From an uncultured Paracoccaceae bacterium (GTDB lineage: Bacteria > Pseudomonadota > Alphaproteobacteria > Rhodobacterales > Rhodobacteraceae), in assembly GCA_947498645.1 (NCBI GenBank), contig CANMKS010000001.1:248001-312000 (forward strand): a stretch of DNA of 64,000 nt, read 5' to 3'. Within the stretch, counting starts at the first letter, position 1. The number at the start of each line of letters is the position of its first letter. A program made the position numbers and the translations under genes. The notes under the pieces are model-generated. The model made no database searches and was not told where the DNA came from. It was given only the letters and a program-made list of their open reading frames with translations. Of this stretch, positions 8,608-18,844 are shown piece after piece.

Positions 8608-10131
8608 CTAGACTGTTTCACTCGCATCCAACCGCGCCAGCCAATCATCGGCCTCTGCCAGCACGGTGTGCCGCCACTCTGTATCCATGCGATCCCATAC
8701 GCGGTACATGTTGCTCATACGCGGGTTCTTTTCAAAACGATCCCGGTGTCGGGCCAGAAAATGCCAATATAGCAGATTGAACGGACAGGCATCCGCGCCT
8801 GTTTTATCCTGCACCCGGTAAGCACATGATTTGCAGTGGTCGGACATTTTATGAATGTAATTGCCTGACGATATGTAAGGCTTTGAAGCGATGATCCCAC
8901 CATCAGCCAACTGGCTCATTCCAATGACGTTGGGCGCTTCGACCCATTCATAGGCATCGGCGTAGACGGCCAAGTACCATTCATGCACCTCGGCTGGGTC
9001 AATGCCCGCAAGCAAGGCAAAGTTGCCGGTGATCATCAGGCGCTGGATGTGATGGGCATAGGCCTCATCCCGCGTTTGCGCGACAGCCTTTTCCATGCAG
9101 TTCATCTTGGTGTTCCCACCCCAATAGACCGCGGGCAACTTGCGATCATGTCCAAGGGCATTGCGGGTGGTGTAATCTGGCCCCTCAAGAAAATAGATGC
9201 CGCGCACATACTCGCGCCAGCCAATGATTTGACGAATGAAGCCTTCGACGGCGTTCAACGGAGCGCGATCATCATAGTAGGCTTGCACCGCCTTCTGGCA
9301 GACCTCCAGCGGGTCCAGCAAACCGGCATTGAGATAAAGCCCGATCACCGCATGATAGAGAAAACGGTTGTCATCCAGCATCGCGTCCTGAAAATCGCCA
9401 AACTTCGGCAATCCGCCTTTCAACCAATGTGCAAAATGCTGACGGGCCTGTCCGGTATCTGTGGCAAACCAGAAGGGGCGAAGGGTGCCAAAGTTATCTG
9501 CAAAGCGTGCTTCCACAAGATCAAGCACGGCGGTAGATGTAGCATCCGGTGAAAATTGCATCGGCCCACCAAAATCAACCTGATCCGGTGCGGGCCTGCG
9601 GTTGTCGTGATCATAGTTCCACTGGCCCCCTTCCGGCTTGTCACCATCCATCAACAAGCCAGTCTTACGACGCATCTCGCGATAGAAATACTCCATCCGC
9701 AACTGTTTGCGCCCGTCGGCCCAATCGGCAAAGTCCTGATGTGTCGCAATAAAGCGGGTGTCCGGCAGGCAATGGGTCTTGATGGGCATGTCGCCCAACG
9801 CTGCGATCAGCCGCCACTCTCCGGGTTCTGTGTAAACCACGCCAGCGGCATCAAATTCTTCGGCGCGGCGCAATAACTCGCCGGTGATCGAGCCTGCGTT
9901 CTCCGGATCATCCAGTTTGGTATAGGCGACCTGCCAGCCCTGCCTGCGCAGCCAAGCGGCAAACTTGCGCATCGCAGTGAAGGTGAAAGCGATCTTCTTG
10001 GGGTGGTGCGGGACATAGGATGCCTCATCCGCCACCTCTGCCATGACCACGACGTCATTTGCCTTGTCCGCCTTGGCAAGGGCAGACAAATCTGCCGAAA
10101 GCTGATCACCCAGTACCAGAACCAGCCTCAC
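8608..10131 (-). CDS. Iron-sulfur bacterial cryptochrome/photolyase, PhrB-like (DPRP family)
   Basis: A 507-residue flavoprotein of the deoxyribodipyrimidine-photolyase-related family, whose studied member PhrB repairs (6-4) photoproducts using FAD, a lumazine antenna and a [4Fe-4S] cluster. Four cysteines at 345, 433, 436 and 449 (MNCMEK, HCKSCAYR, ACPFN) match the PhrB cluster ligands in number and spacing (C350, C438, C441, C454, a constant offset of 5). The start is GTG at 10131, inside a GTGA overlap with the upstream dehydrogenase stop, so the two are coupled. Repair versus photoreceptor function cannot be separated from sequence alone. Confidence 0.9.
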   Translation of the reverse strand: MRLVLVLGDQLSADLSALAKADKANDVVVMAEVADEASYVPHHPKKIAFTFTAMRKFAAWLRRQGWQVAYTKLDDPENAGSITGELLRRAEEFDAAGVVYTEPGEWRLIAALGDMPIKTHCLPDTRFIATHQDFADWADGRKQLRMEYFYREMRRKTGLLMDGDKPEGGQWNYDHDNRRPAPDQVDFGGPMQFSPDATSTAVLDLVEARFADNFGTLRPFWFATDTGQARQHFAHWLKGGLPKFGDFQDAMLDDNRFLYHAVIGLYLNAGLLDPLEVCQKAVQAYYDDRAPLNAVEGFIRQIIGWREYVRGIYFLEGPDYTTRNALGHDRKLPAVYWGGNTKMNCMEKAVAQTRDEAYAHHIQRLMITGNFALLAGIDPAEVHEWYLAVYADAYEWVEAPNVIGMSQLADGGIIASKPYISSGNYIHKMSDHCKSCAYRVQDKTGADACPFNLLYWHFLARHRDRFEKNPRMSNMYRVWDRMDTEWRHTVLAEADDWLARLDASETV

Positions 10132-10790
10132 CAGCTGATCGCCTCACCAGCGTAGTCGAAGAACCCGCCAGAGTGTTCAGGCGTCAGGTTGGATATGACC
10201 GAAAGCAGGTTGGTTGCGGCCTGTCCGGCGGGGACGGTCGCATGTCGGCCGGCGTAACTTCGGATGAAGGGCGTTTCAACGGTTCCGGGATGCAGTGCCA
10301 CGCAAACAGATTGTTTATGTGATCGGCCAAGTTCAATCGCTGCTCCATGCACAATTTGGTTCAAGGCAGCTTTGGAGGCGCGATAGGAATGCCAACCACC
10401 GATCTTGTTGTCCCCAATGGATCCCACCCGCGCCGACAGTGTCGCCACAACACCGCGTCGGTCTTTGGGCAGTAGCTCTGCCACATGGCGTAGGATCAGC
10501 GCAGGGCCGATGGTGTTGACGGCAATAACGCGGGCCATGTCATCGGGTTTGATGGCCGACAGGCTTTTCTCTGGTGTCCCCCAAAGCGGAGCGAGGATGC
10601 CAAGGGCGATAAAGATCAGATCATATTGCCCGGTGAGCCGCGACATGGCGCGCTCTACCGAGCCCGGGTTGGCCACATCAAAGCCATCAACCGAGCGTGA
10701 CAGGTGGGTGACGTCCCATTTGTCCTGCTCAAGCTGTGTGGCAACGGCCGATCCGATCCCACCGCTTGCCCCGATCACCAATGCACGCAT
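10128..10790 (-). CDS. Short-chain dehydrogenase/reductase (SDR)
   Basis: A 220-residue classical SDR. The N-terminus has the dinucleotide-binding GASGGIGSAVA, and HSYRASKAAL supplies the catalytic YxxxK. It resembles CsgA/C-factor type SDRs; the substrate is unknown. I chose the ATG at 10790, which has GGGAGAG upstream and puts the nucleotide fold at residue 1; the longer frame from 10871 adds an unlikely N-terminus. The last codons overlap the photolyase GTG start, forming a two-gene unit. Confidence 0.85.
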   Translation of the reverse strand: MRALVIGASGGIGSAVATQLEQDKWDVTHLSRSVDGFDVANPGSVERAMSRLTGQYDLIFIALGILAPLWGTPEKSLSAIKPDDMARVIAVNTIGPALILRHVAELLPKDRRGVVATLSARVGSIGDNKIGGWHSYRASKAALNQIVHGAAIELGRSHKQSVCVALHPGTVETPFIRSYAGRHATVPAGQAATNLLSVISNLTPEHSGGFFDYAGEAISW

Positions 10791-10900
10791 GCCACTCTCC
10801 CTTGCCTTCTGCCGAGATAGTGCCAGCATTGGCCGCGACAAGGCAGCCATCATGCACGCACGATATGTCAAATTACTGCGACGCGGGGCGCATTAAGCTC

Positions 10901-10928
10901 TTTTCAACACCGTTTTCGACAGTATAGT
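10901..10928 (+). promoter_or_regulatory. Putative promoter of the leu leader/leuA transcript
   Basis: A -10-like TATAGT at 10923-10928 is preceded at 16 bp by TTTTCA (10901-10906), which matches TTGACA at four positions. Transcription from this -10 would start within a base or two of the leader ATG at 10936. That fits a leaderless leader peptide, as described for the trp leader of Sinorhizobium meliloti. Confidence 0.5.
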
Positions 10929-10935
10929 CGCGGCC

Positions 10936-11016
10936 ATGATGAAACGCGCACATATCAAATCTTCGGCCCCCAAAGGGCTGCTTCTGCGCGACCTTCTACT
11001 TCTTAGCAGCCTCTGA
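10936..11016 (+). CDS. leuL: leu operon leader peptide
   Basis: A 26-codon frame beginning ATG ATG AAA ends in a run of leucine codons: GLLLRDLLLLSSL then TGA. Eight of the last 12 residues are Leu, using CTG, CTT, CTA and CTC. Its stop lies inside the 5' arm of a 10-bp hairpin 45 bases before leuA. Position, length and Leu density are those of a ribosome-stalling leader peptide controlling leuA by attenuation when charged tRNA-Leu runs short. It has no clear ribosome-binding site, consistent with translation from the 5' end of the mRNA. Confidence 0.85.
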   Translation: MMKRAHIKSSAPKGLLLRDLLLLSSL

Positions 11017-11045
11017 GCGTGCCATCCGGCGCGACCGCTCAGAGG
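11010..11045 (+). promoter_or_regulatory. leuA attenuator hairpin
   Basis: Arms cctctgagcg (11010-11019) and cgctcagagg (11036-11045) pair perfectly over 10 bp. The 5' arm covers the leader-peptide stop codon, so a ribosome at the stop or stalled on the Leu codons would change pairing. No T-run follows, so it may act with another fold, by Rho, or on translation of leuA rather than as a textbook terminator. Confidence 0.65.
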
Positions 11046-11089
11046 GCATAACGCGCCGATTTCATGCTAAGAACCTAAGGAATTCCAAA

Positions 11090-12652
11090 ATGACCAAATC
11101 GAACCAAGTGTTGATTTTCGACACAACCCTGCGCGACGGTGAGCAATCACCGGGTGCGACAATGACCCACGACGAGAAACTGGAAATCGCCGAAATGCTG
11201 GACGACATGGGTGTCGACATCATTGAAGCGGGTTTTCCTATCGCGTCAGAAGGCGATTTCAACGCCGTCAGCGAGATTTCCAAGCTGTCCAAATCCGCAA
11301 CGATCTGTGGTTTGGCTCGCGCCAACTACAAAGATATCGACCGCTGCTGGGAAGCAGTGAAACATGCCAAATCACCGCGCATCCATACCTTCATCGGCAC
11401 CTCGCCATTACACAGGGCGATCCCGAACCTGAACATGGATGAAATGGCAGAGCGCATTCACGACACGGTAACCCATGCTCGCAACCTTTGCGAAAATGTG
11501 CAGTGGTCACCTATGGATGCGACGCGAACCGAATGGGATTACCTGTGCCGGGTCGTTGAAATTGCGATCAAGGCCGGTGCCACGACGATCAATATTCCCG
11601 ATACCGTCGGCTATACCGCGCCGGTCGAAAGTGCGGACCTGATCCGCAATCTGATCGCAACGGTCCCCGGTGCAGATGACGTTGTCTTTGCCACCCACTG
11701 CCATAACGATCTAGGCATGGCGACCGCCAACTCTCTCGCCGCTGTCGAAGGCGGTGCACGCCAGATCGAATGTACGATCAATGGCTTGGGAGAGCGCGCA
11801 GGAAACACCGCATTGGAGGAAGTCGTGATGGCGTTGAAAGTGCGCAGCGACATCATGCCCTACACCACGAAAATCGACACCCGCAAGATCATGAATATCT
11901 CGCGCCGCGTCGCGACTGTGTCGGGATTTGCGGTGCAGTTCAACAAAGCCATTGTTGGCAAGAACGCCTTTGCTCATGAAAGCGGCATCCATCAGGATGG
12001 GATGCTGAAGAACCGCGAAACATTCGAGGTGATGAAGCCCGAAGATGTTGGTCTGTCAGGGACCTCTCTGCCATTGGGCAAACACTCTGGCCGCGCGGCA
12101 TTGCGGGCCAAGCTGAATGAGTTGGGTTTTGATCTGGCGGACAATCAGTTGAACGATGTTTTTGTGCGTTTCAAGGATTTGGCGGACCGTAAGAAGGAAG
12201 TCTTTGACGATGATCTGATGGCGCTGGTGTCCCAGAATGACACCGAAGAAGATCGACTGAAACTGAAATCCCTGCGTGTGGTTTGCGGCACTGATGGCCC
12301 GCAACAGGCCGATATGGTGATGGAGGTTGACGGCGCCGATGTTGAAACATCGGCCACAGGTGACGGTCCGGTGGATGCAACTTTCAACGCGGTGAAAGCG
12401 ATCTTTGCCCATGGCGCACGATTGCAATTGTATCAGGTGAGCGCTGTTACCGAAGGCACCGACGCGCAAGCAACAGTGTCGGTGCGGATGGAGGAAGACG
12501 GGCGCATCGCCACTGGTCAGTCCGCCGATACCGATACCGTTGTGGCAAGTGCAAAGGCCTATATCAACGCGTTGAACCGGCTGCTGGTACGCCGCGAACA
12601 GTCAGAACCGGGGTATGATGTCAAAGGTATCAGCTACAAGGATGCCACCTGA
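11090..12652 (+). CDS. leuA: 2-isopropylmalate synthase
   Basis: A 520-residue enzyme for the first committed step of leucine synthesis (2-ketoisovalerate plus acetyl-CoA). DTTLRDGEQSPGA at the N-terminus and THCHNDLGMA near residue 203 are the family's catalytic and metal-binding motifs. The C-terminal third is the LeuA allosteric domain that senses leucine. AAGGA lies 9 bases before the ATG. Expression is probably controlled by the leader peptide and hairpin directly upstream; other leu genes are not adjacent. Confidence 0.96.
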   Translation: MTKSNQVLIFDTTLRDGEQSPGATMTHDEKLEIAEMLDDMGVDIIEAGFPIASEGDFNAVSEISKLSKSATICGLARANYKDIDRCWEAVKHAKSPRIHTFIGTSPLHRAIPNLNMDEMAERIHDTVTHARNLCENVQWSPMDATRTEWDYLCRVVEIAIKAGATTINIPDTVGYTAPVESADLIRNLIATVPGADDVVFATHCHNDLGMATANSLAAVEGGARQIECTINGLGERAGNTALEEVVMALKVRSDIMPYTTKIDTRKIMNISRRVATVSGFAVQFNKAIVGKNAFAHESGIHQDGMLKNRETFEVMKPEDVGLSGTSLPLGKHSGRAALRAKLNELGFDLADNQLNDVFVRFKDLADRKKEVFDDDLMALVSQNDTEEDRLKLKSLRVVCGTDGPQQADMVMEVDGADVETSATGDGPVDATFNAVKAIFAHGARLQLYQVSAVTEGTDAQATVSVRMEEDGRIATGQSADTDTVVASAKAYINALNRLLVRREQSEPGYDVKGISYKDAT

Positions 12653-12658
12653 AAACTT

Positions 12659-12710
12659 TTGCGCAGCAATCGGGTTTGTGGTGACCACCACCTCACCGAT
12701 TGCTGCGCAA
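12659..12710 (+). terminator. Long perfect inverted repeat after leuA
   Basis: Arms ttgcgcagcaatcgg (12659-12673) and ccgattgctgcgcaa (12696-12710) match over 15 bp. The 22-base loop contains its own small hairpin (gtggt-gacc-accac). It starts 7 bases after the leuA stop and probably ends or protects the leuA mRNA, although there is no T-run. The perfection of the arms suggests selection or a mobile palindrome. Confidence 0.6.
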
Positions 12711-14289
<1,579 letters not shown>

Positions 14290-14315
14290 CCCGTCAGCGA
14301 GGGAACACCCGCCCC

Positions 14316-15239
14316 TTGGCACGTGACAAGAACAGCGAAGATTTCGTCGGCCCGATCCGCAGGTTGCTGGTTGGGGTGTTGGTGTTGGCGTTGCTGGCAA
14401 TGTTCATGGTTTGGCGGATCGATAGCCCACGGGTCGAACGGTTGCGTACCGCAGCGGTGGACGCGGTGGTGCCCTCCTTTGATTGGGCGATGGCCCCGAT
14501 CACCGGTGCCGCCAATCTGATCAGCGATTTCCAAAGCTACCAACAGCTCCGTGTTCAGAACCAGGAATTGCGCCGAGAGTTGCAGCAGATGAAAGCATGG
14601 AAAGAGGCCGCCGTGCAGCTGGGGCAGGAAAATGCCAAGCTGCTTGACCTCAACAACGTCAGCCTTGATCCGCAACTGACCTATGTCACCGGTGTAGTGA
14701 TCACCGACAGCGGATCCCCCTTCCGGCAGTCTGTGCTGGTGAACGTCGGCGCACGCGATGGCATCATTGATGGCTGGCCGACAATGGATGGCATTGGCCT
14801 TGTGGGCCGTATCGCGGGTGTTGGTCAGAACACCAGCCGGGTGATGCTGCTGACTGATACGTCCAGCCGCATACCGGTGACGATCCAACCTTCTGGTGAA
14901 CGCGCCATTCTGGCGGGTGACAACACGCTGTCGCCGCCAATGGAGTTTCTAGAAGACGCAGCCCTCGTGCGTCCAGGTGATAGGGTTGTGTCCTCTGGGG
15001 ATGGTGGGGTTTTCCCCGCCGACCTGCTGGTTGGACAGGTGGCCTTGGGCACTGATGGGCGCTTGCGTGTGCGGTTGGCCGCTGACTATCAGCGTTTGGA
15101 ATTCTTGCGTGTCCTGCGGTCGCAACCACACGAAGATATCGGTGATCCCGGCAACCTGCTCGCACCGGAGGCCGAGTTCTTTGGCCCTGCGGCGATAAAC
15201 CCGGCGGCATTGAACACATCGGATTTGGGCGATGGGTGA
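14316..15239 (+). CDS. mreC: Rod shape-determining protein MreC
   Basis: A 307-residue bitopic inner-membrane protein with one helix (about residues 18-36), a periplasmic coiled coil (about 65-110) and a beta-rich C-terminal domain that activates PBP2/RodA. The start is a TTG: the only plausible codon in frame, with GAGGGA about 11 bases upstream. The gene overlaps mreD by 8 bases. Confidence 0.93.
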   Translation: MARDKNSEDFVGPIRRLLVGVLVLALLAMFMVWRIDSPRVERLRTAAVDAVVPSFDWAMAPITGAANLISDFQSYQQLRVQNQELRRELQQMKAWKEAAVQLGQENAKLLDLNNVSLDPQLTYVTGVVITDSGSPFRQSVLVNVGARDGIIDGWPTMDGIGLVGRIAGVGQNTSRVMLLTDTSSRIPVTIQPSGERAILAGDNTLSPPMEFLEDAALVRPGDRVVSSGDGGVFPADLLVGQVALGTDGRLRVRLAADYQRLEFLRVLRSQPHEDIGDPGNLLAPEAEFFGPAAINPAALNTSDLGDG

Positions 15240-15771
15240 GCACGCCGATACTCATACCTGGATGCACCGGGGGTTTTTTGCCTTGCTGGCTTTTGCCATT
15301 ATCGTTGCCCAGCTTGTCCCGCTGGATATGCGCCCTAACCTTTGGGCCGGCCCTGATCTGTTGCTGACGGTCACATTGGTCTGGGTCGCCCGCAAGCCAA
15401 AGTACCTGCCGGTGCCTGTTATTGCAGGTTTCTTCGTGATGGCTGATTTCCTTTTCATGCGACCACCCGGCCTTTGGGCGGCACTCATCGTGGTGCTGAC
15501 CGAGATTATCCGCCGTCAGCACAGAGATTTTCGCAACATGGCGTTGCTTGTGGAATGGGGCACCGTCGCGATTGGTATTATCGGCATCACGGTGGCAAAC
15601 AGATTGGTGCTGGCGATCGTGATGGCACCACAAGCCCCCTTGACGCTGGCATTGACCGAGATGATCGCCACAATCCTTGTCTATCCTGCGGTCGTGATTG
15701 TGGCGCATTATGCCTTTGGCGTGACCCGTTCCGCACCGGGCGAAGTTGGCAGCAAGGGGCAACGCCTATGA
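15232..15771 (+). CDS. mreD: Rod shape-determining protein MreD
   Basis: A 179-residue polytopic membrane protein with about five helices, the usual size for MreD, which joins MreB and MreC in the elongation complex. Sequence conservation in MreD is low, so the call rests on hydrophobic profile and its place between mreC (8-base overlap) and mrdA (ATGA overlap). Confidence 0.9.
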   Translation: MGEHADTHTWMHRGFFALLAFAIIVAQLVPLDMRPNLWAGPDLLLTVTLVWVARKPKYLPVPVIAGFFVMADFLFMRPPGLWAALIVVLTEIIRRQHRDFRNMALLVEWGTVAIGIIGITVANRLVLAIVMAPQAPLTLALTEMIATILVYPAVVIVAHYAFGVTRSAPGEVGSKGQRL

Positions 15772-17708
15772 AACGCCCGCCCAAAGAAATCATTGAGAGC
15801 AATCGCACAATCAGTCGCCGTGCGTTGGTTGTCGGCGGCGTGCAGCTTGGCATTATGGGAGTCTTGGGGTGGCGGTTGCAGTCAATGCAGGTTGAGCAGG
15901 CCGACCAATTCCGCCTTCTGGCCGAAGAAAACCGTATCAACATCCGTCTGTTGCCCCCGGCGCGCGGATTGATCTTTGATCGCAATGGGATGCCCATTGC
16001 GGATAATGAACAGAACTACCGCGTTGTTATGGTCCGCGAAGATGCAGGCGACGTGGGCGAGGTCCTCGCCAAACTGACCGAAATTGTGGATATCGACCCT
16101 GATGATCTGGCCCGCGCGATGCAGGAAATGCAGCGCCGCTCTCCTTTTGTGCCCGTCACCATTGCGGATCGCCTGTCATGGGCGGATGTGGCTGAGATTA
16201 ACCTCAACACGCCCGCCCTGCCCGGCATTCAGGCCGAGGTCGGGTTGAGCCGCGTTTATCCACTCGGGGCCGATCTTGCGCATGTTGTGGGATATGTTGG
16301 GCCGGTGAGTGACTATGATCTTAGCCGGATTGATGACCCCGATCCGCTTTTGCAGATCCCGAAATTCCAGATCGGCAAGAGCGGTGCAGAAAACAAACTG
16401 GAGCAAAGCCTGCGCGGTAGTGCAGGCACCCGCCGCATTGAGGTCAATGCCGCCGGACGCATTATGCGAGAGCTCGACCGTCAGGAGGGTGATCCGGGCA
16501 AGGACGTGCAACTGACCATCGACAGCCGTTTGCAAAGCTATGTGCAGGCGCGGCTTGAGGGCGAATCCGCCGGCGCCGTTGTCATCGATCTTGAAAACGG
16601 TGATCTGCGTGCCGTGGCGTCCGCCCCGACGTTTGACCCGAACCTCTTTGTGCGCGGCATTTCGACAACTGACTGGAATGCGTTGAACGCCGACAAATAT
16701 CGCCCACTTGCGGCCAAGGCAGTGCAAGGCACCTATCCGCCCGGCTCCACCTTCAAGATGATTACGGCGATGGCGGCCATGGAGGATGGCGTCGTTGCGG
16801 CGGATGAAACGGTCTATTGCCCCGGTTTCACGGATGTTTTCAACATCCGCTTCCACTGCTGGAAGCGTGGTGGACATGGCAACATCAACCTGCACGAAAG
16901 CCTGAAACAAAGCTGCGACTGCTATTACTATGAAGTCGCCCAGCGGGTCGGCATCGACAAAATGGCCGAGATGGCACGCAAACTTGGCCTTGGTATCCGG
17001 CACGATCTGCCGCTGTCGGCTGTGGCCACAGGGCTCGCCCCCAACAAACAGTGGAAGGCGGAAGTGCATGGCGAAGACTGGCGGATCGGCGACACTGTCA
17101 ATGCCTCAATCGGTCAGGGATATGTGCTTGCCTCGCCCCTGCAACTGGCGGTGATGACCGCCCGCATTGCAACTGGCCGCGTTGTCACACCGCGCCTTGT
17201 GCGGCTGATCGACGGTGTTGAGCAGCCCAGCGGGCTGGGCGAGAGCCTTGGCATCAATGAAAACACGCTGCGCCGGGTGCGCGCGTCGATGAATGATGTT
17301 TGTAACCACCGGCGCGGTACGGCCTATGGATCGCGAATCCTTGCAGAAGATCACAAGATGGCGGGCAAGACGGGCACCAGTCAGGTACGCCGCATTACAC
17401 CAGAAGAGCGCGCAGCAGGGGTGACAAAAAACGAGGATCTACCGTGGGAACGCCGTGATCACGCTCTCTTTGTGGGTTTTGCGCCTTTTGACAATCCGCG
17501 CTACGCGATGTCGGTCGTGGTCGAACATGGCGGTGGTGGGTCGCGGGCAGCTGCGCCCATTGCGCGCGATATCATGTTGCAGGCCCAATATGGTGGCCCG
17601 CCACCGCTGGAAGCCTACCCCGCCGGTTTGCGCGATCAGATCGCGGCCCAGCAGAAACGCATCGCAGAACGTGTACCAGAGGGTGCCAATGGGCAAAGCC
17701 GCGCATGA
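15768..17708 (+). CDS. mrdA: Penicillin-binding protein 2 (elongation transpeptidase)
   Basis: A 646-residue bitopic membrane protein that cross-links peptidoglycan during elongation. One N-terminal helix, the non-penicillin-binding dimerisation domain, then the transpeptidase: active serine in PPGSTFKM (Ser327), the second motif in KQSCDCYYY, and KTGTSQ (Lys534). The ATG at 15768 overlaps the mreD stop (ATGA); a longer open frame upstream is inside mreD and not used. RodA follows with another ATGA overlap. Confidence 0.96.
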   Translation: MKRPPKEIIESNRTISRRALVVGGVQLGIMGVLGWRLQSMQVEQADQFRLLAEENRINIRLLPPARGLIFDRNGMPIADNEQNYRVVMVREDAGDVGEVLAKLTEIVDIDPDDLARAMQEMQRRSPFVPVTIADRLSWADVAEINLNTPALPGIQAEVGLSRVYPLGADLAHVVGYVGPVSDYDLSRIDDPDPLLQIPKFQIGKSGAENKLEQSLRGSAGTRRIEVNAAGRIMRELDRQEGDPGKDVQLTIDSRLQSYVQARLEGESAGAVVIDLENGDLRAVASAPTFDPNLFVRGISTTDWNALNADKYRPLAAKAVQGTYPPGSTFKMITAMAAMEDGVVAADETVYCPGFTDVFNIRFHCWKRGGHGNINLHESLKQSCDCYYYEVAQRVGIDKMAEMARKLGLGIRHDLPLSAVATGLAPNKQWKAEVHGEDWRIGDTVNASIGQGYVLASPLQLAVMTARIATGRVVTPRLVRLIDGVEQPSGLGESLGINENTLRRVRASMNDVCNHRRGTAYGSRILAEDHKMAGKTGTSQVRRITPEERAAGVTKNEDLPWERRDHALFVGFAPFDNPRYAMSVVVEHGGGGSRAAAPIARDIMLQAQYGGPPPLEAYPAGLRDQIAAQQKRIAERVPEGANGQSRA

Positions 17709-18844
17709 GTTATCTTGAGCATAATACCAAGTTCACCCCTACCGGGCTGCGCAAGATCCTGCACCTGAACTGGCCGATCATCATGTTGCTTATCGCCGTG
17801 GCGTCCGCCGGTTTCCTGATGCTCTATTCAGTGGCAGGCGGGTCAACGACCCCTTGGGCCGAACCGCAGTTCAAGCGCTTCATTCTGGGTATGTGTCTGA
17901 TGCTGACCGTGGCGATGGTGCCAATCTGGTTCTGGCGCAACATGGCCTTTGTCGCCTATGGTGGTTCCCTGCTGCTGCTGCTTGGGGTCGAGTTTTTCGG
18001 CGAAGTCCGCATGGGTGCCCAGCGCTGGATTGATCTGGGGTTCATGCGCTTGCAGCCGTCCGAACTGACCAAGATCACTTTGGTGATGTTTTTGGCGGCC
18101 TACTATGACTGGCTGCCCAACAAGAAAACATCGCATCCGCTATGGGTGGCGCTGCCAGTTCTGTTCATTCTGGCGCCAACAATGCTGGTGCTGAGCCAAC
18201 CTGATCTGGGCACTGCGCTGCTATTGCTGTTGGGCGGGGCCACGGTGATGTTTCTGGCAGGTGTGCATTGGGCCTATTTTGGCACTGTGGTCAGTCTTGG
18301 CGTTGGCGGCATTGTCGCCGTATTCCAAAGCCGTGGCACGACATGGCAGTTGCTGAAAGACTATCAATATCGCCGGATTGATACCTTTCTTGATCCTGCA
18401 AATGACCCGCTGGGCGCTGGCTATCACATCACCCAAGCCAAGATTGCCTTGGGTTCAGGCGGCTGGACTGGGCGCGGCTTTATGCAGGGTACGCAGTCGC
18501 GCCTCAACTTTCTGCCGGAAAAACACACCGATTTCATCTTTACCACTTTGGCAGAAGAGTTCGGCTTTGTCGGTGCCATCACCCTGCTCACTCTTTATCT
18601 GCTGATTGTCTTGTTTTGCGTCATTTCTGCGCTGAGCAACCGGGATCGGTTTGCCTCACTCCTTACCCTTGGGATCGCCACGACCTTCTTTCTGTTTTTT
18701 GCGGTGAATATGGCGATGGTCACTGGGCTGGCGCCGGTTGTTGGTGTTCCATTACCCTTGGTCAGTTATGGCGGCTCGGCTATGCTTGTTCTTCTTGTCG
18801 CCTTTGGTCTTGTCCAAAGCGCCCATGTCCATAGGCCGCGTTAA
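17705..18844 (+). CDS. rodA: Peptidoglycan glycosyltransferase RodA
   Basis: A 379-residue SEDS-family polytopic membrane protein that polymerises lipid II in partnership with PBP2. Family signatures include QPDLGTALLL and, near the C-terminus, GVPLPLVSYGGSAML. Slightly shorter on loops than FtsW and adjacent to mrdA, which supports RodA rather than FtsW. Its TAA shares a base with the next ATG. Confidence 0.95.
   Translation: MSYLEHNTKFTPTGLRKILHLNWPIIMLLIAVASAGFLMLYSVAGGSTTPWAEPQFKRFILGMCLMLTVAMVPIWFWRNMAFVAYGGSLLLLLGVEFFGEVRMGAQRWIDLGFMRLQPSELTKITLVMFLAAYYDWLPNKKTSHPLWVALPVLFILAPTMLVLSQPDLGTALLLLLGGATVMFLAGVHWAYFGTVVSLGVGGIVAVFQSRGTTWQLLKDYQYRRIDTFLDPANDPLGAGYHITQAKIALGSGGWTGRGFMQGTQSRLNFLPEKHTDFIFTTLAEEFGFVGAITLLTLYLLIVLFCVISALSNRDRFASLLTLGIATTFFLFFAVNMAMVTGLAPVVGVPLPLVSYGGSAMLVLLVAFGLVQSAHVHRPR

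Noticed and set aside
16176..17069. 297-codon minus-strand frame
   Set aside because: Antisense to the transpeptidase domain of mrdA.
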